In this document: piece after piece, positions 1 through 10,815 of the stretch
Layout of the letters: every line of letters starts with the position of its first letter
Numbering within the stretch: position 1 is the first letter of the stretch
From: Carya illinoinensis
Taxonomy: Eukaryota; Streptophyta; Magnoliopsida; Fagales; Juglandaceae
Length of the DNA stretch: 64,000 nt
NCBI RefSeq assembly: GCF_018687715.1
Contig: NC_056766.1
Coordinates: 1,922,001-1,986,000 of the forward strand
Reading direction: 5' to 3'
Notes under the pieces: model-generated
Databases searched by the model: none
Seen by the model: the letters and a program-made list of their open reading frames with translations, nothing else
Told to the model about the DNA's origin: nothing
Position numbers and translations under genes: made by a program

Positions 1-224
1 ACGACGCCGCACCTGATCTCGTCACGTGGGAGGAAAGCTGCGGGCAGCTCTAATTGGGTCTGGACATGAGGAGGCTAATCGGCCCAATCTCATGAATGGC
101 CCAATGTTAGGGGTAAGCCCAACTTTCTCACTAATTGATCAGGCATTTTTTCCTTCTTTTATTTGTTTTCTTATACACAATACTTTATATCCAGGAAACT
201 TGAAACTTTTTTAAACAATCTAAT

Positions 225-270
<46 letters not shown>
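225..270. repeat. Compound (AC)n(AT)n microsatellite
   Basis: About ten AC units are followed directly by about thirteen AT units. Such a compound dinucleotide repeat is likely to vary in length between individuals. Confidence 0.95.
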
Positions 271-1254
271 TTCATTGTTCATCTAGCATCTAGGTACCTC
301 TCATTGAGCACTCCGATGAGTAAATACCTTATTAAATAAAATTAAAAAATATATATATTAAAGTGACTTTTATATATAGTTTTTATTTTAATTCCGTTTC
401 GGTCGGAATTGTCGGAATTTTTCATGTCGGAATAGCAATCGAAATGGTTGAGATAAATATTTTGTACCAGTTAAAATTCCGACAGTTTCAATCTGTTCAA
501 GTCCATTTCGGCCGAAAACTTATATTTCAACCCAAATTAACATTTCATTCGAAATGATGAGACGAAAAAATGAGGTAACTTGCTTTTAAATTGACCAATT
601 AACCATATAGTTAAAGTGTTTTATGTAAAATATTAGAAAAGTGGCATGCTGTGTCAATAACTAAGTTAGGAGTAAAATGTAAATAAAATATACTAAATGA
701 TTAAAAAGATTATGAATAAAAAAGATTAAATATAATAAAATATAATAATGGGTTGATAATAATTAAGAACTTGGACCCTGTATAATAGGCTAATAATTAT
801 GCAACAAGTTCTGCTATATGCGATTATTTTTTTAATAACTACATTTATTTATATGTTAAGCATATGATTTATTTTTATGATATTTATATGCTATCTAAAT
901 TTTTTTTCCCATATTAATATATAATTTATGTATACAAAATTTATATAATTTATTCATATAATTTTAATTTTGAAATGATATACTAAAACATACTAATATC
1001 GAAATATTTTATTTAAGTGCGTCAACCGAAATCATCATCATAACAGAATTCAAAACTTTACTTTTATGATCATTTCAATGAATAAATAATTTTATTAGAA
1101 TATTTCTTTTAATAGGAAAATATTATGAATAAACTTTTCACCAACCACTGTATGCAACATTGCAACCTCAACAGTCAACAAGAAGGGACTTGGTTGGACT
1201 GGACTGAAACGGAGGATTTATAATCAATAAAAGACTTTTGAATGGCAAGATCAT

Positions 1255-1445
1255 TTCAATACACATAATTTTATTATTATAATTTTTATAAATTATTACA
1301 TAAAATATAATAAATAATTTAAAAATTTTAAATATTAAAATAATAATAATATTAAAAAATAATATTTTAATTAATTTTTATATCAACTTATCTCATCTCA
1401 TCTCAATTTATCATTAAAATTTTAAATAGTATTTATAATTTTGGA
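1255..1445. repeat. MITE-like repeat, family A
   Basis: AT-rich block ending in TATCTCATCTCATCTCAA-like sequence, with an internal run of ATTATAATTTTTATAAATT and AATAATAATATTAAA words. The same layout recurs at about 2160-2345, 7570-7935, 10430-10815, 12185-12560 and 30640-30830, so it is a dispersed family. Boundaries are approximate. Confidence 0.6.
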
Positions 1446-2159
1446 GTGTTTAAGTTTCTACATTTCTTTTAAAAAAAATTGATATTATTTGACGTGATTT
1501 TTAAAATTGTTAACTTATTTTTATTATAAAATAAATTTAAAAAATTATATTAATTTATAAAATTATTTTTATATAATTATAACATTTCATTAAAATTTAA
1601 CTATTAAGTTTAATCCAAGTAAACAAGGACGCTAGAAGTAATAGTGTTTTGACAGTTAACGTGGAAGTTAAGCCAGACAATGCTATCGAGCTAGTAGCTA
1701 TCTTCAACCGTCCAAACTTCTTTAATATGACATCACCATCGGCCGAGATGCACCGTCTCGTGGCCCACCAACCTTGTTTAGGACACGCATGCGGATGTTA
1801 GAATGACACGTTACCCCGTTCTTCTTCTTCGCGATGTTTGATTGGATCCTTTAATACCAATAATATATGGAAGGATATTCGTTATTTGATTTGGTTGTTG
1901 CCACCGACAAATTGTCACATGATTGCTTATTTTAATGTCACTGCGGCGACCTTTCGGTCACTTGTCTTTTCAAATTTCAATCAGCCATTCTAGATTGTTC
2001 CATTAGAGGCTCGATTTCTATATTGAATCTAATTTACTTTTATACCCTCGTTTTGCTACGTTTTCTAATGGGAAAATTGTACCTTGTTTGCATTAGCGTT
2101 AGCTCTACAAGACATTGGTTTTGGCAAATTTCTAAATAAAGTATGGGTATTGGGGCTTT

Positions 2160-2345
2160 TTATTGTTTTGGCTTTGATATAAAAAAAATCTCTCATTTCA
2201 ATAATTAGTATAATTTTTTTAATTTTTATATAAATTATAATAAATAATTTTTTTTTTTAAATTTTAAATAAAAATAATATTTTATTTAATTTTTTAAATT
2301 TATCTCATCTCAACTCACTATCTAAACCTCTTATAAATTTAAATT
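2160..2345. repeat. MITE-like repeat, family A
   Basis: Second copy of the AT-rich family, ending in a TATCTCATCTCAACTCACTATCTAAAC-like sequence that closely matches the right end of the copy at 30640-30830. Boundaries are approximate. Confidence 0.6.
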
Positions 2346-2799
2346 TATTATTAGATTAGCCATTTTATTCTTTATAATAATAAAATCTTATTATTTTTAT
2401 TTAATTTTATTTTATTTGATTTTTAAAATATTTTTATATTTTCATTTTCATAATTTTCCAAAGAAAAAAAGAAGAAGAAGTTCTTGTTTGGATATCAAAG
2501 AAGTAGATAAGAGAGAAAAAATAAGATGTAAAATTAAAATTCCTATAAAGCAGTTTCATCAAAATATGTTGGTGAAATGTAGAGGATGGTCAATATATTT
2601 TTCTGATGGCTAAGCCGATGCGGCTAAAATTTTATCTCGTAATAGTTTAATTTCAGTATTTGATTAAATCAATGCCAATATTCTAACATTTAAGAGTTAA
2701 TCAAAAGTGTTGCATTACTTTAATACAAGTTTTGCAATGTAAACATGACCCAAATATAATGAATAGTTCACAAAATTCAAGAACGAAGTCATGTTCAAA

Positions 2800-2807
2800 C
2801 ATTAGAG
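2800..2807. repeat. Target-site duplication, left copy
   Basis: CATTAGAG stands directly before the TAGGGGTG terminus and is repeated exactly at 3776-3783 after the other terminus. An 8-bp duplication is the hallmark of hAT transposons. Confidence 0.9.
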
Positions 2808-3775
2808 TAGGGGTGTGCATAAATTTTTATAAACCGGTTGACCCGATTGACCCGATCAGATCCACCCGATAATCTTTTGGGTTAAAATTGAAACGGGTCA
2901 TATGAAATGTTATGCGGGCAAAACCGCAGCTGAAGAAATCAACCCGTATCCCTCAGTCCCGAGACTCCCGACTCCCATCTCCCTTCGCCTTCAACCCTAG
3001 CCCCCCTCCCTCTCTCTCTCAACTTCTCTCTCACCAACGTGATCTCTCTTTCTCTCGCTCTCTCTCTCTCTCACACAGACGGTTGCGTGGGTCTCTCTCT
3101 CTCTCTTCGGCTGTAGCTTCAAGATCAGTTTCGGCGTGGGTCTCCAAGAAGGAGGTATGTTCCTTCTCTGCGTGGATCATTACGAATCTTGACCAGTTGC
3201 TTACCATTCTCTCCCCTGGATTCATTATAATGATGTCAATATACACAATCAATTATGTTAAACTTTGGTGGGGAGGGGGGGAAGGGAAAGAAAATCTTTT
3301 TATGGGGTTGAAGGATATTTACTGTGAGCAAAGACCATTGTTGAGAAGGAGAACCAGAAAATCATGCCAAGTTGTTGATCTGGCGGGCCTCTGAACTCAC
3401 TGTTTATTCGGTGTTCAAGAACCCAAATCACCAAACCTGTAATGACAAATGCTGCACCTGTTGTTAACCACAGATCCAAGCTTAGTGGCTTTAAAAAAAT
3501 CCAAAAGTTGTTCTTCTCTTCATCTTTCACTGGAACCACCATTGACACGCCCGATTCTGAGTAAGGCAAAGTGAAATCAACATATAAGGAGCGATTAGCA
3601 ACAATTGTTGTGTCTCCCACCACAACTTTGTACTTCTGCATTTAGGCGAAAAAATCGCAGATTTAACCCGACCCGAATCATTCGGGTCGAATCGGGCCAT
3701 CATGCGATGCCACTGGGTTGCGAGCCACAACGGGTCGGGCCAAATCTTGATTGGGCGGGCTGTTGTTCAGGCCTA
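2808..3775. mobile_element. Non-autonomous hAT-type element carrying host gene fragments
   Basis: A 968-bp element bounded by short imperfect inverted termini (TAGGGGTG on the left; the right end read on the other strand starts TAGGCCTG) and an exact 8-bp target duplication, CATTAGAG. Subterminal regions are rich in ACCCG/CGGGT words, as is usual for plant hAT elements. No transposase is present. The interior carries a fragment of a glutamate-receptor-like gene on the minus strand (about 3160-3641). It also carries a CT-rich stretch (about 2930-3160) resembling the 5' leader of an unrelated gene, ending at an AAGGAG/GTATGT splice-donor-like site. The element is therefore a chimeric gene-capturing transposon, the hAT counterpart of a Pack-MULE. 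Confidence 0.85.
3160..3641 (-). pseudogene. Captured glutamate-receptor-like (GLR) gene fragment
   Basis: The minus strand encodes the end of the ligand-binding lobe (VVGDTTIVANRSLYVDFTLP, then YSESGVSMVVP), the first membrane helix (about 20 residues around LWLTTGAAFVITGLVIWVLE), the EHRINSEFRGPP linker and the pore segment FWFSFSTMVFA. This is typical of plant ionotropic GLR channels. A GT-AG intron of 107 bp (3322 down to 3216) separates this from a second exon piece, giving FAHRERMVSNWSRFVMI across the junction, which fits the family order. The retained intron shows that genomic DNA was copied, not mRNA. The N-terminal domains, third helix and tail are missing, so no channel can be made. 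The copy looks barely decayed. Confidence 0.85.
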
Positions 3776-3783
3776 CATTAGAG
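3776..3783. repeat. Target-site duplication, right copy
   Basis: Exact second copy of CATTAGAG, directly after the CAGGCCTA terminus. Confidence 0.9.
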
Positions 3784-5397
3784 TATTATAAGTCAAATTT
3801 TATAGGGTAATATTAAATTATGGGCCTTTTTTATTCTTGATGACCTGATCAGACTAGATTTGCAATTTTTCACCATTAAGGCCTTTTTTGGAAGTTTAAT
3901 TGAATTGACATCGACTCAATTATTTTTCTCTCTCATAAAACTCATTTTCTCCCTACTAAATCCTTTGCCATAAACCCCATCATTAGGGCTCAGGTCCATT
4001 TGCCAAGGGGATGGGGGTTGGAGCTTCGGCTCCACCAACCTCCCTCATCCGCTAGCCTCAGCTTCCGCTTAGGACTATTTTTTTCCGCTGTTTTAGGTTT
4101 TTCCATTAGTTTTTTACCATTAGCATGGACACTAGACGATCTGCTGCTTTCTGGCATTCAAGGTCCAACATGCACCCCGCCATCAGCCTCCTGGGCATCG
4201 ATCTTCAAGTCGACAGAATAAATATGTTCTTTCAAACAGCGCGTTCGCCTCACACGCGACTTATGCTGTACGTGAGTTTCACTAGCTGTCACGTTTAGAG
4301 ATGGTTTTTGCCGCCATGTGTAGCATGGTTGGGATCAGCGGTGTTGGATCTTTCTGTTCTGACCATCCACTCATCTCTAGTTGCAGCACATGTTGTATAC
4401 ACGCCATCACCAACGATTCATCTTTGTTCTTCGTTGCTTTCTTATGTTCCCTCTTTCCTTAACCAAAGATCAAGTAATAGTAGTTGTGGCCGTTCCTTCC
4501 AGCCAGTCTAGACTAACACGTTCCATCACACCCATTTTTACTACGGATTCTAACTGCAGTTTTATAATCTGTTTATACTATTTAAAAATTGTCTCTAGGC
4601 GGTCTCCCTTCATGAAAAATTGGGTGAGAACCAATCTTTTAGCTTTGATCACCCTTTGTTTTTTCTTTGCTTTATGTTATAATATGTGTTGACTTTTAGA
4701 AGATTGTAAGAGACACCCACTCCATTAAACTTGTATTTTGTATCCGTCAGTTTATTTATAAATGTCATATTTGTTGAGGAAGAAGAAAAGAGATCAAATT
4801 AGTTTAGTCTAATTTTAAACTGAGTCTAGCATCTAAATACACAATTCTGAAATTACTAAACTCATCTCAATTCAAAACTTCTTTACACATAAGACCTATA
4901 TTTTTTTTAACTTAATACCTCTTTATATGCATGACCCACAACTTTTTTAAATTTTTCGTAAATACATCTAAACATGTATTAACATCCAAATACATATAAA
5001 CTCATCTTAAATTGGCTGTACAAAACTTACTCTACTATCTTAACACACTACTATTTATAAAAAACTAAACTCATTTTTATTTAGTTCAACATCTAAACTA
5101 GGCCTTAAACACCAATTGAAGGATTCTCCAACTGAAAATAAGGTAATAATAAGATAATATATCTCATTCTTTATCATTTATTGCACGCAAAAATTCTCAA
5201 TAATACATCCTTAAGGATTAAGATTTTTGTCTAAAGTTTGAAGTATTGCATAGACAATAATATTGTAGGACATTTTTTTATATTAATATCTCTGTATTAC
5301 TTAAAGCTCTGAAATTCATATAAGGATTTGGAGATTCTTTATACATTCTTGATATTCTATTTTAACTAAGATACCATTTTTTTTTTTTAAAAAAAAA
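3784..5397. other. Intergenic region with unclassified repeats
   Basis: No supported gene. The stretch 3990-4690 has higher GC and several open frames, none recognisable. It starts with GGAGCTTCGGCTCCACC, a motif also seen in reversed form near 34790, which suggests a shared unclassified repeat. About 4790-5110 is a MITE-like family B copy, listed separately. Confidence 0.4.
4790..5110. repeat. MITE-like repeat, family B
   Basis: Block with recurring words AACATCTAAATACA, AACTCATCT, CTACTATCTTAACACA and ACTATTTATAAAAAACT. The same order of words is found at 52130-52400 and, more diverged, at 28435-28690, so it is a dispersed family. Boundaries are approximate. Confidence 0.6.
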
Positions 5398-5402
5398 AAA
5401 CT

Positions 5403-6740
5403 TGTTGAACTCAAGATTTCAAATTTTGTGTAATTATATATTTACACATAGATTTTGATAATAACAAATGAATTCAAAGAATAAAGAAGTTTCAAGTTCA
5501 AGTTGTCTATATAATGGAGTCAAGCACATCAAGTAAACAAGCATGAGTAATAAGGGAACAAGTTCACATTAAAATTATAGAGTAATGTTGTAAATCTCTT
5601 CAAAATTCGAAATTAGGATTAATGCTCAAAATTAATATTTTATCATAAAGCATTAAAATATATTTTCCACATGTGCATGAATATTTTTGAAAATTAAATT
5701 TGAAAATTTTGAAAGATGATTGATTGTCATCTTTTGCATGTGCATGCCTTGATTAAAGGGTTGAACTTTGAAAATATTAAAGATGATTGATTGTCATCTT
5801 TCACATGTGCATGTTTTATTTGAATATTTTTAAAAGTGATTGATGCTTTTTTAGACTTATACAAAAGGTAGATGATTTTGTTTGAAAAATTTGAAAAGTA
5901 AAGTGTGCTCATTTTGTCATATACAAAAAGTAAAAGATTAGGTTTGAATTTTTTGAAAAGGAAAGTGTGCTCATTTTGTCATATGCCAAAAGTAAAATAT
6001 TAGATTTGATTTTTTTGAAAAAGTGAATGATGTTGTTTTTGACAATTGAAAAAGAAGAACATTTTATTTGAATTTTTTGAAACAGTGAATAATGTTGTCT
6101 TTGACATGTGAATCTTTTTAAATTTAAATATGAAATCTCATATGCCTATAAATAGATCATTTGAGAGCTTCACATTCACAACACTAAGAGCATACAACAT
6201 TCATTCAAAACTTTCATTCTCTCTTCTCTAAGCATTGAGCATTAATCCTTGTTCATTTTGAGAGATATAGTTTGCGCTGTATTGTTCTTATTTCACTCAT
6301 TGAAGAGTGTTTTCTGATAATCTACCTACTATCAGCTTTTTATCAGAAAAAAGGGTGTGTATAACCCTTGTGCGTGTAGAAAGTATTCTACACGGGGAAT
6401 AGTTGAATCACTACGTGTAAGGTGATTGCAAGTGTAGAGGGTGTTCTACACGGATCATTTGTAGCGGTGTTGTTCAAAAGTGTAATAGGTTTCTATCTCC
6501 ACCTGAAGGAGGTTGAATAGTGAATTTGGGAATCCTCAAGGGGTAGCTTGAGGCGAGGACGTAGGTAGTGGGGCCGAACCTCGTTAACATACTGAGTTTG
6601 CTTCTCTCTTATCCTTACTCTTTATATTTATTATTATTTCATATTTTGTTTATATTTTATATTATATATTTGATTTATAATTGTTATTTTTTTAATACAA
6701 CTCAATTTACCCCCCTTTTGTGTTGATCATCTGGGCAACA
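5403..6740 (+). mobile_element. Solo LTR of a Copia-type (SIRE/Maximus-like) retrotransposon
   Basis: A 1338-bp LTR starting TGTTGAAC and ending GGGCAACA, flanked by an exact 5-bp duplication AAACT (5398-5402 and 6741-6745). There is no internal domain and no second LTR, so it is a solo LTR left by recombination between the two LTRs of an inserted element. The right part carries the layout I know from SIRE-type Copia LTRs: a TATA box, repeated TCTACACGG motifs, and GAGGCGAGGACGTAGGTAG followed by GGGGCCGAACCTCGTTAA. The left half contains diverged internal direct repeats (about 5690-6120) built on TTTGAA..TTTTGAAA and GTGTGCTCATTTTGTCATAT. Confidence 0.85.
6147..6154 (+). promoter_or_regulatory. 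TATA box inside the solo LTR
   Basis: TATAAATA lies in the middle of the LTR where the retrotransposon's own promoter is expected, followed by a CT-rich leader-like stretch. It could still drive transcription rightward into 6.2-7 kb, but no downstream gene is present on this strand before GIGANTEA. Confidence 0.6.
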
Positions 6741-6745
6741 AAACT

Positions 6746-9320
6746 AATTTTAGTTAAAAATTCATAATTCAGGGGTATAGTAATCAAGCAAGCTTCAAGA
6801 ATCGAGTCTTATTTGTGTACATGGTTATTTTCAGATAAATCATTATCAAAATTCACTTAAATGTAAAACATGTTTTAATTTGAACTTTTTTATTTAATTA
6901 TTACTTAATTATTATAACTTTTTTAAACTTTCTTATAAAATATAAAAAAATATATAATTTTTTAAAATTTTAAAATAAAGATTATATTAAAAAAATTACA
7001 TTCTAAAAATATTATAACTTTATAATATATTTATTTTTCCCTCATTTATCAAAACTCACTAAAATATTTTATTTCAAATAATTTCATTTATCAAATTCAA
7101 AACTAGCCCTTAAAAAAATTAAAAATCTACTTTTTTTAAAAAGCATCAAATTGAAGTTTTTATCAAGAAGTTCTTGCAGATAACTGTATGTTTAAAAAAA
7201 TTAATATAACTAACTTTAAAAATACTTTAGAGATATGGTTATCAAACAATAAATGACTTTTTAATAGTAGAGTTTGTTATTTAAGTTATAAGTTATAAAT
7301 TTCAAATTTATAAGTTATATTTCTCACCACAATTTCAAACATGCATTACGTGGAATGGAATGGCTAATTACCGTACGCAACATTCAACAAGTAAGAAATG
7401 AACACATATGAAACGAAAATTTATATTTATCATTTTTTATATTATATATTAATATGTGATTTATTATTTTTATTTTATATCTAAATACACACACATATAT
7501 ATAATTATATGTATTTAAATAAAATGACAAAAATAACAAATCATTATTAATGTACAGTGTATAAATGATGTGTCTCTTAAGGTTAGTTTGAATATTAGAG
7601 TATTATAAAAAGATTTTATTACTATTTTTTATTTATTTTTATTATTTATCTAATTATTATTATTTATTATTATTATTTCATATTATTTAATATTTTATTA
7701 TTATTCAAATGACTTTGGAGATTTTTTTATTAACAAAATAAATACGGATTAGTTTGAATTTAGAAATAAAATGAGATAATTTTAGATAAAGATAAAATTT
7801 AAATAAAATTTAATTAAAATATTATTTTAAAATTAAAAAAATTAAATTATTTATTATATTATATACAAGAATTTAAAAAAATTATAATTATAAAATAAAA
7901 TGAGATAAAACGTTTTTTTCTTTTAATCTAAACGGAATTTACATGCATAATGAATCATAACGAGAGCATGGCATCATGACCATCTTCATGACAACACGTA
8001 GGGGGGTCCCACACCAATCGCGGGGGCCAAAGATATATACATTCCTAACACCGCATCGAGCCATGTGTGCGTTAGGCTGTAGGCATATAGATTATCAAGA
8101 GCTGCGCTCTGATTGGTTGACTGCTCCACCAGCTGCCGTGTCCTCCTAAAAAGAAAAAAAGGAAATATCTAAAGGCAAGGGGATGATGCTAAAGAATTGG
8201 TGCGTTTTGCCTTTCAGATATTTCTGGTCTGAAGAACGTGGCTCTCGGTCCTTTCGTTTCGAGCCACCAAAATGCCCACGTGGCGAGCTGTAGTGGAACT
8301 TTGCCTTTTCGGGGCACAGCCAGCCAGCCACAACCTGCCCGGTTGCCTTTTGCTTTCGTCTGCGTTTGATTTTGTTCCACTTCCGGAGGAATCGGTTTTC
8401 CATCAATCTGCCCGCGTGGCGAGACTGTGGTCCTCTAGCTTTAGGGGCAGGGTCTACCTGTGCCTTTCGCTTTATTTCCTCCGGATTTAGATTCACGTCA
8501 GTAAAAACCGATTTATTAGATGAGAAATGATATTTATAATTATAAAAATTTTATATATTTTTAAAAAATTAAAATAAATACATATATGATGTATATAAAA
8601 AATAATAATTTTTTAATAATAAATATCACTATTTAAAAAAAAATTAAACAACATTTTCATAATTTATAATTATATCTAATATTATTTTTTGTATCATTTT
8701 TATTGAAAAATCAAATCTGACACATTAATTTATATAAAATATTATTATTTTGACTCAATTTAATAATGTAATAAATCCCAAAATAAATTATGTATTACAC
8801 ACGAAATTATAACTAACATAATTCAAAAAGCTTATTTGTTATAGTTGCAAAGCAGCACACCAACCTTATGGAAGGACAAAGGGAAGGGTGCAAGGTCTTC
8901 TTTAAAATTTAGGAGAATTTCTCATCATTCTCTAAAAGTTTTGAAAAACTCTCTGTCCTTCTAGATAAAAAAAGATCAAAGAGTATTTTTTAAAATAATG
9001 CTATGTATGATAATGGAATATATAAGTGTTGTGTCGTTGTTTTGAAAAAAAAGATTTATTATTAAAAATTTAATTTTTTTATATAAATATTGTATTTATT
9101 AACTTTTTTATAGTAATTATATGACGTTTGTATATTCGTAATTGTAACTATTATTTTTATTTTTTATTCCAAAAAATAAACTTGGATTCTTTCATTGTTT
9201 TTAAGTCATCTAATTTATTAGGATCATATAATTGCTTGGACAAAGAAAGAAAAGAATTTACTTTTTGATAATTTCGGGCCGATAGAAGAAATACAACAAG
9301 ATTCACAAGAATCCAAGATT
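6746..9320. other. Intergenic region with MITEs and one GC-richer island
   Basis: Mostly AT-rich repeat sequence without genes. About 7570-7935 contains family A MITE words. About 7970-8500 is clearly less AT-rich. It holds a palindromic G-box CCACGTGG (around 8276-8283), a TTGACTG W-box-like word near 8116 and AAATATCT near 8163, but the open frames there match nothing I recognise. About 8520-8640 and 8990-9170 are further MITE-like blocks. Confidence 0.4.
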
Positions 9321-9755
9321 ATGTCCTTTGATGTTGCTGTGAGGAAACAGGGATCCACAATTTCTGCTTTATGCTGAGACGCTGCAGGGACAATTCTCTT
9401 TACTAAAACAGACATAATTCACAGCCTCCATCAAAATACAGGAGAAGCCAGAGTAGCCTTAATGGCCATTCAAGAAGCTGAAAGAATGAAACTGCAGAAT
9501 ATAATAATCGAAGGAGATTCCAATGTGGTGATTTAAGCAATTAGAAATTCCTCAACTGCCCAGGATTGGATTTTATATTCCATCATAAGTGATATAAAGC
9601 ATCTCTTAAAATCTTTTACAAGATGGCAAGTAAGGAAAATTCATCGATCTTCAAATCGATGTGCGCATAACCTAACGCAATGGGCAGTTTCAATGCAAGC
9701 CTATGGAAATATCCCTTTAATCCAAATTCTCTCTTTTATTATTGCAATTTTATAG
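9321..9755 (+). pseudogene. Degenerate RNase H domain of a non-LTR retrotransposon
   Basis: The plus strand reads as the RNase H-like domain found at the 3' end of plant LINEs: FDVAVRKQGS, then DAAGTILFT, GEARVALMAIQEAERMKLQ, NIIIEGDSNVVI and finally SSNRCAHNLTQWAVS. The order and the GDS and RCAHNL-type motifs fit the family. Two in-frame stops (TGA near 9376, TAA near 9534) interrupt it and no reverse transcriptase is present, so it is a dead fragment. A second, larger fragment of the same kind lies at 58810-59925. Confidence 0.7.
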
Positions 9756-10429
9756 TGGCAAAGATCCACCTATAATATAATTTATGAAGAGATAGACTCT
9801 AACTTTTTCTTTATTAATATATATCTTCTTGCTTAAAAATATATATATATATATATTTAAGAAATCTTTTAATTAAGGATGACTCACTCAAAGTCCACTC
9901 ATAAAAAACCACACACACACATATATATATAAATTTAATTACAAACACAATTACATATTAATATATGCATCAATTTAATATAATTAGTTAAAAAATAAAT
10001 TTTATTAAAATAATAGTAATTTAAATTTTAAATATAAATAAATTAATATTAATATATAAATTATTATACAAATTTATTTATACATAATAAAATTATATAT
10101 ATATTTATATATAAAATATTGTGGAAGCACGATGAAATGTAGCTTTCAAGCACATATCCCAAAAGACAAAGCAACTTGGCTGGCAAAAGTTCTTCACATC
10201 TTCCTAATCATTTACTTGTGCACAGAAAGTTAGGTACGGTTCATATACTGAGTTAGGATTGGAATTCCATTCAAAAAATATAATTAGAAGTATAATGATG
10301 CATTAATTTATACATTAATATAATATAATTAGTTAAAAAATAAATTTTATTTAAAATAGTATTAATTTAAATTTTAAATATGAATAAATTAATATTAATA
10401 TGCAGATTAGTGTGCGACTGTGCTTGTAT

Positions 10430-10815
10430 GTAGCAAAACTCATCTCATTTTATCTTAGTTTAACTTATTATTATAATTATTTTAAATTTTTATATAAAAT
10501 ATAATTAATAATTTATTTTTTATATTTTTAAACAAAATTAATATTAAAATACTTTATTATAATAATATTTTATTTAATTTTTAATTTTTAATTTTTATTT
10601 CAACTCAACTCAAATGTCTTGTTTAGTTACGCAGTATAAAGGAAATGAGATAAGATATTTTATTAAAAATTAAATAAAATATTATTATCATATTGTTTTT
10701 TAATAATAATAATATTTTAAAAATTAAAAAAATTAAATTATTTATTATATTTTGTGTGAAAATTTAAAAAAATTATAATTATGAAATGAGATAAGATAAG
10801 ATGAGATTAAATACA
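10430..10815. repeat. Two inverted family A MITE copies
   Basis: The left half starts AACTCATCTCATTTTATCTTAG and the right half ends GAAATGAGATAAGATAAGATGAGAT, its reverse complement in style. Between them are ATTTCAACTCAACTC and AATGAGATAAGATATTTT boundaries of the inner ends. They look like two copies inserted side by side head to head. Confidence 0.55.

Larger units (their letters stand above)
1..2799. other. AT-rich intergenic region
   Basis: No gene can be supported here; the short open frames have no recognisable protein. The first about 120 bases are less AT-rich and contain a G-box (CACGTG at 23-28) and GGCCCAAT-like motifs. They could be the edge of a promoter of a gene outside the window. 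The stretch around 385-560 is rich in TTCGG/CCGAAA words and looks like an old DNA-transposon remnant. Two MITE-like copies are listed separately. Confidence 0.5.

Noticed and set aside
2912..3394. 160-codon open frame on the plus strand
   Set aside because: It runs through the CT-rich leader-like piece and antisense to the captured GLR fragment. Ser/Leu-rich composition and no family match make it an accidental frame inside the hAT element.
4000..4692. Overlapping open frames in a GC-richer stretch
   Set aside because: No domain, splice structure or family resemblance; more likely repeat-derived sequence.
8146..8496. Open frames on both strands in the GC-richer island
   Set aside because: The translations resemble nothing known and overlap antisense to each other, which fits higher GC content rather than coding.
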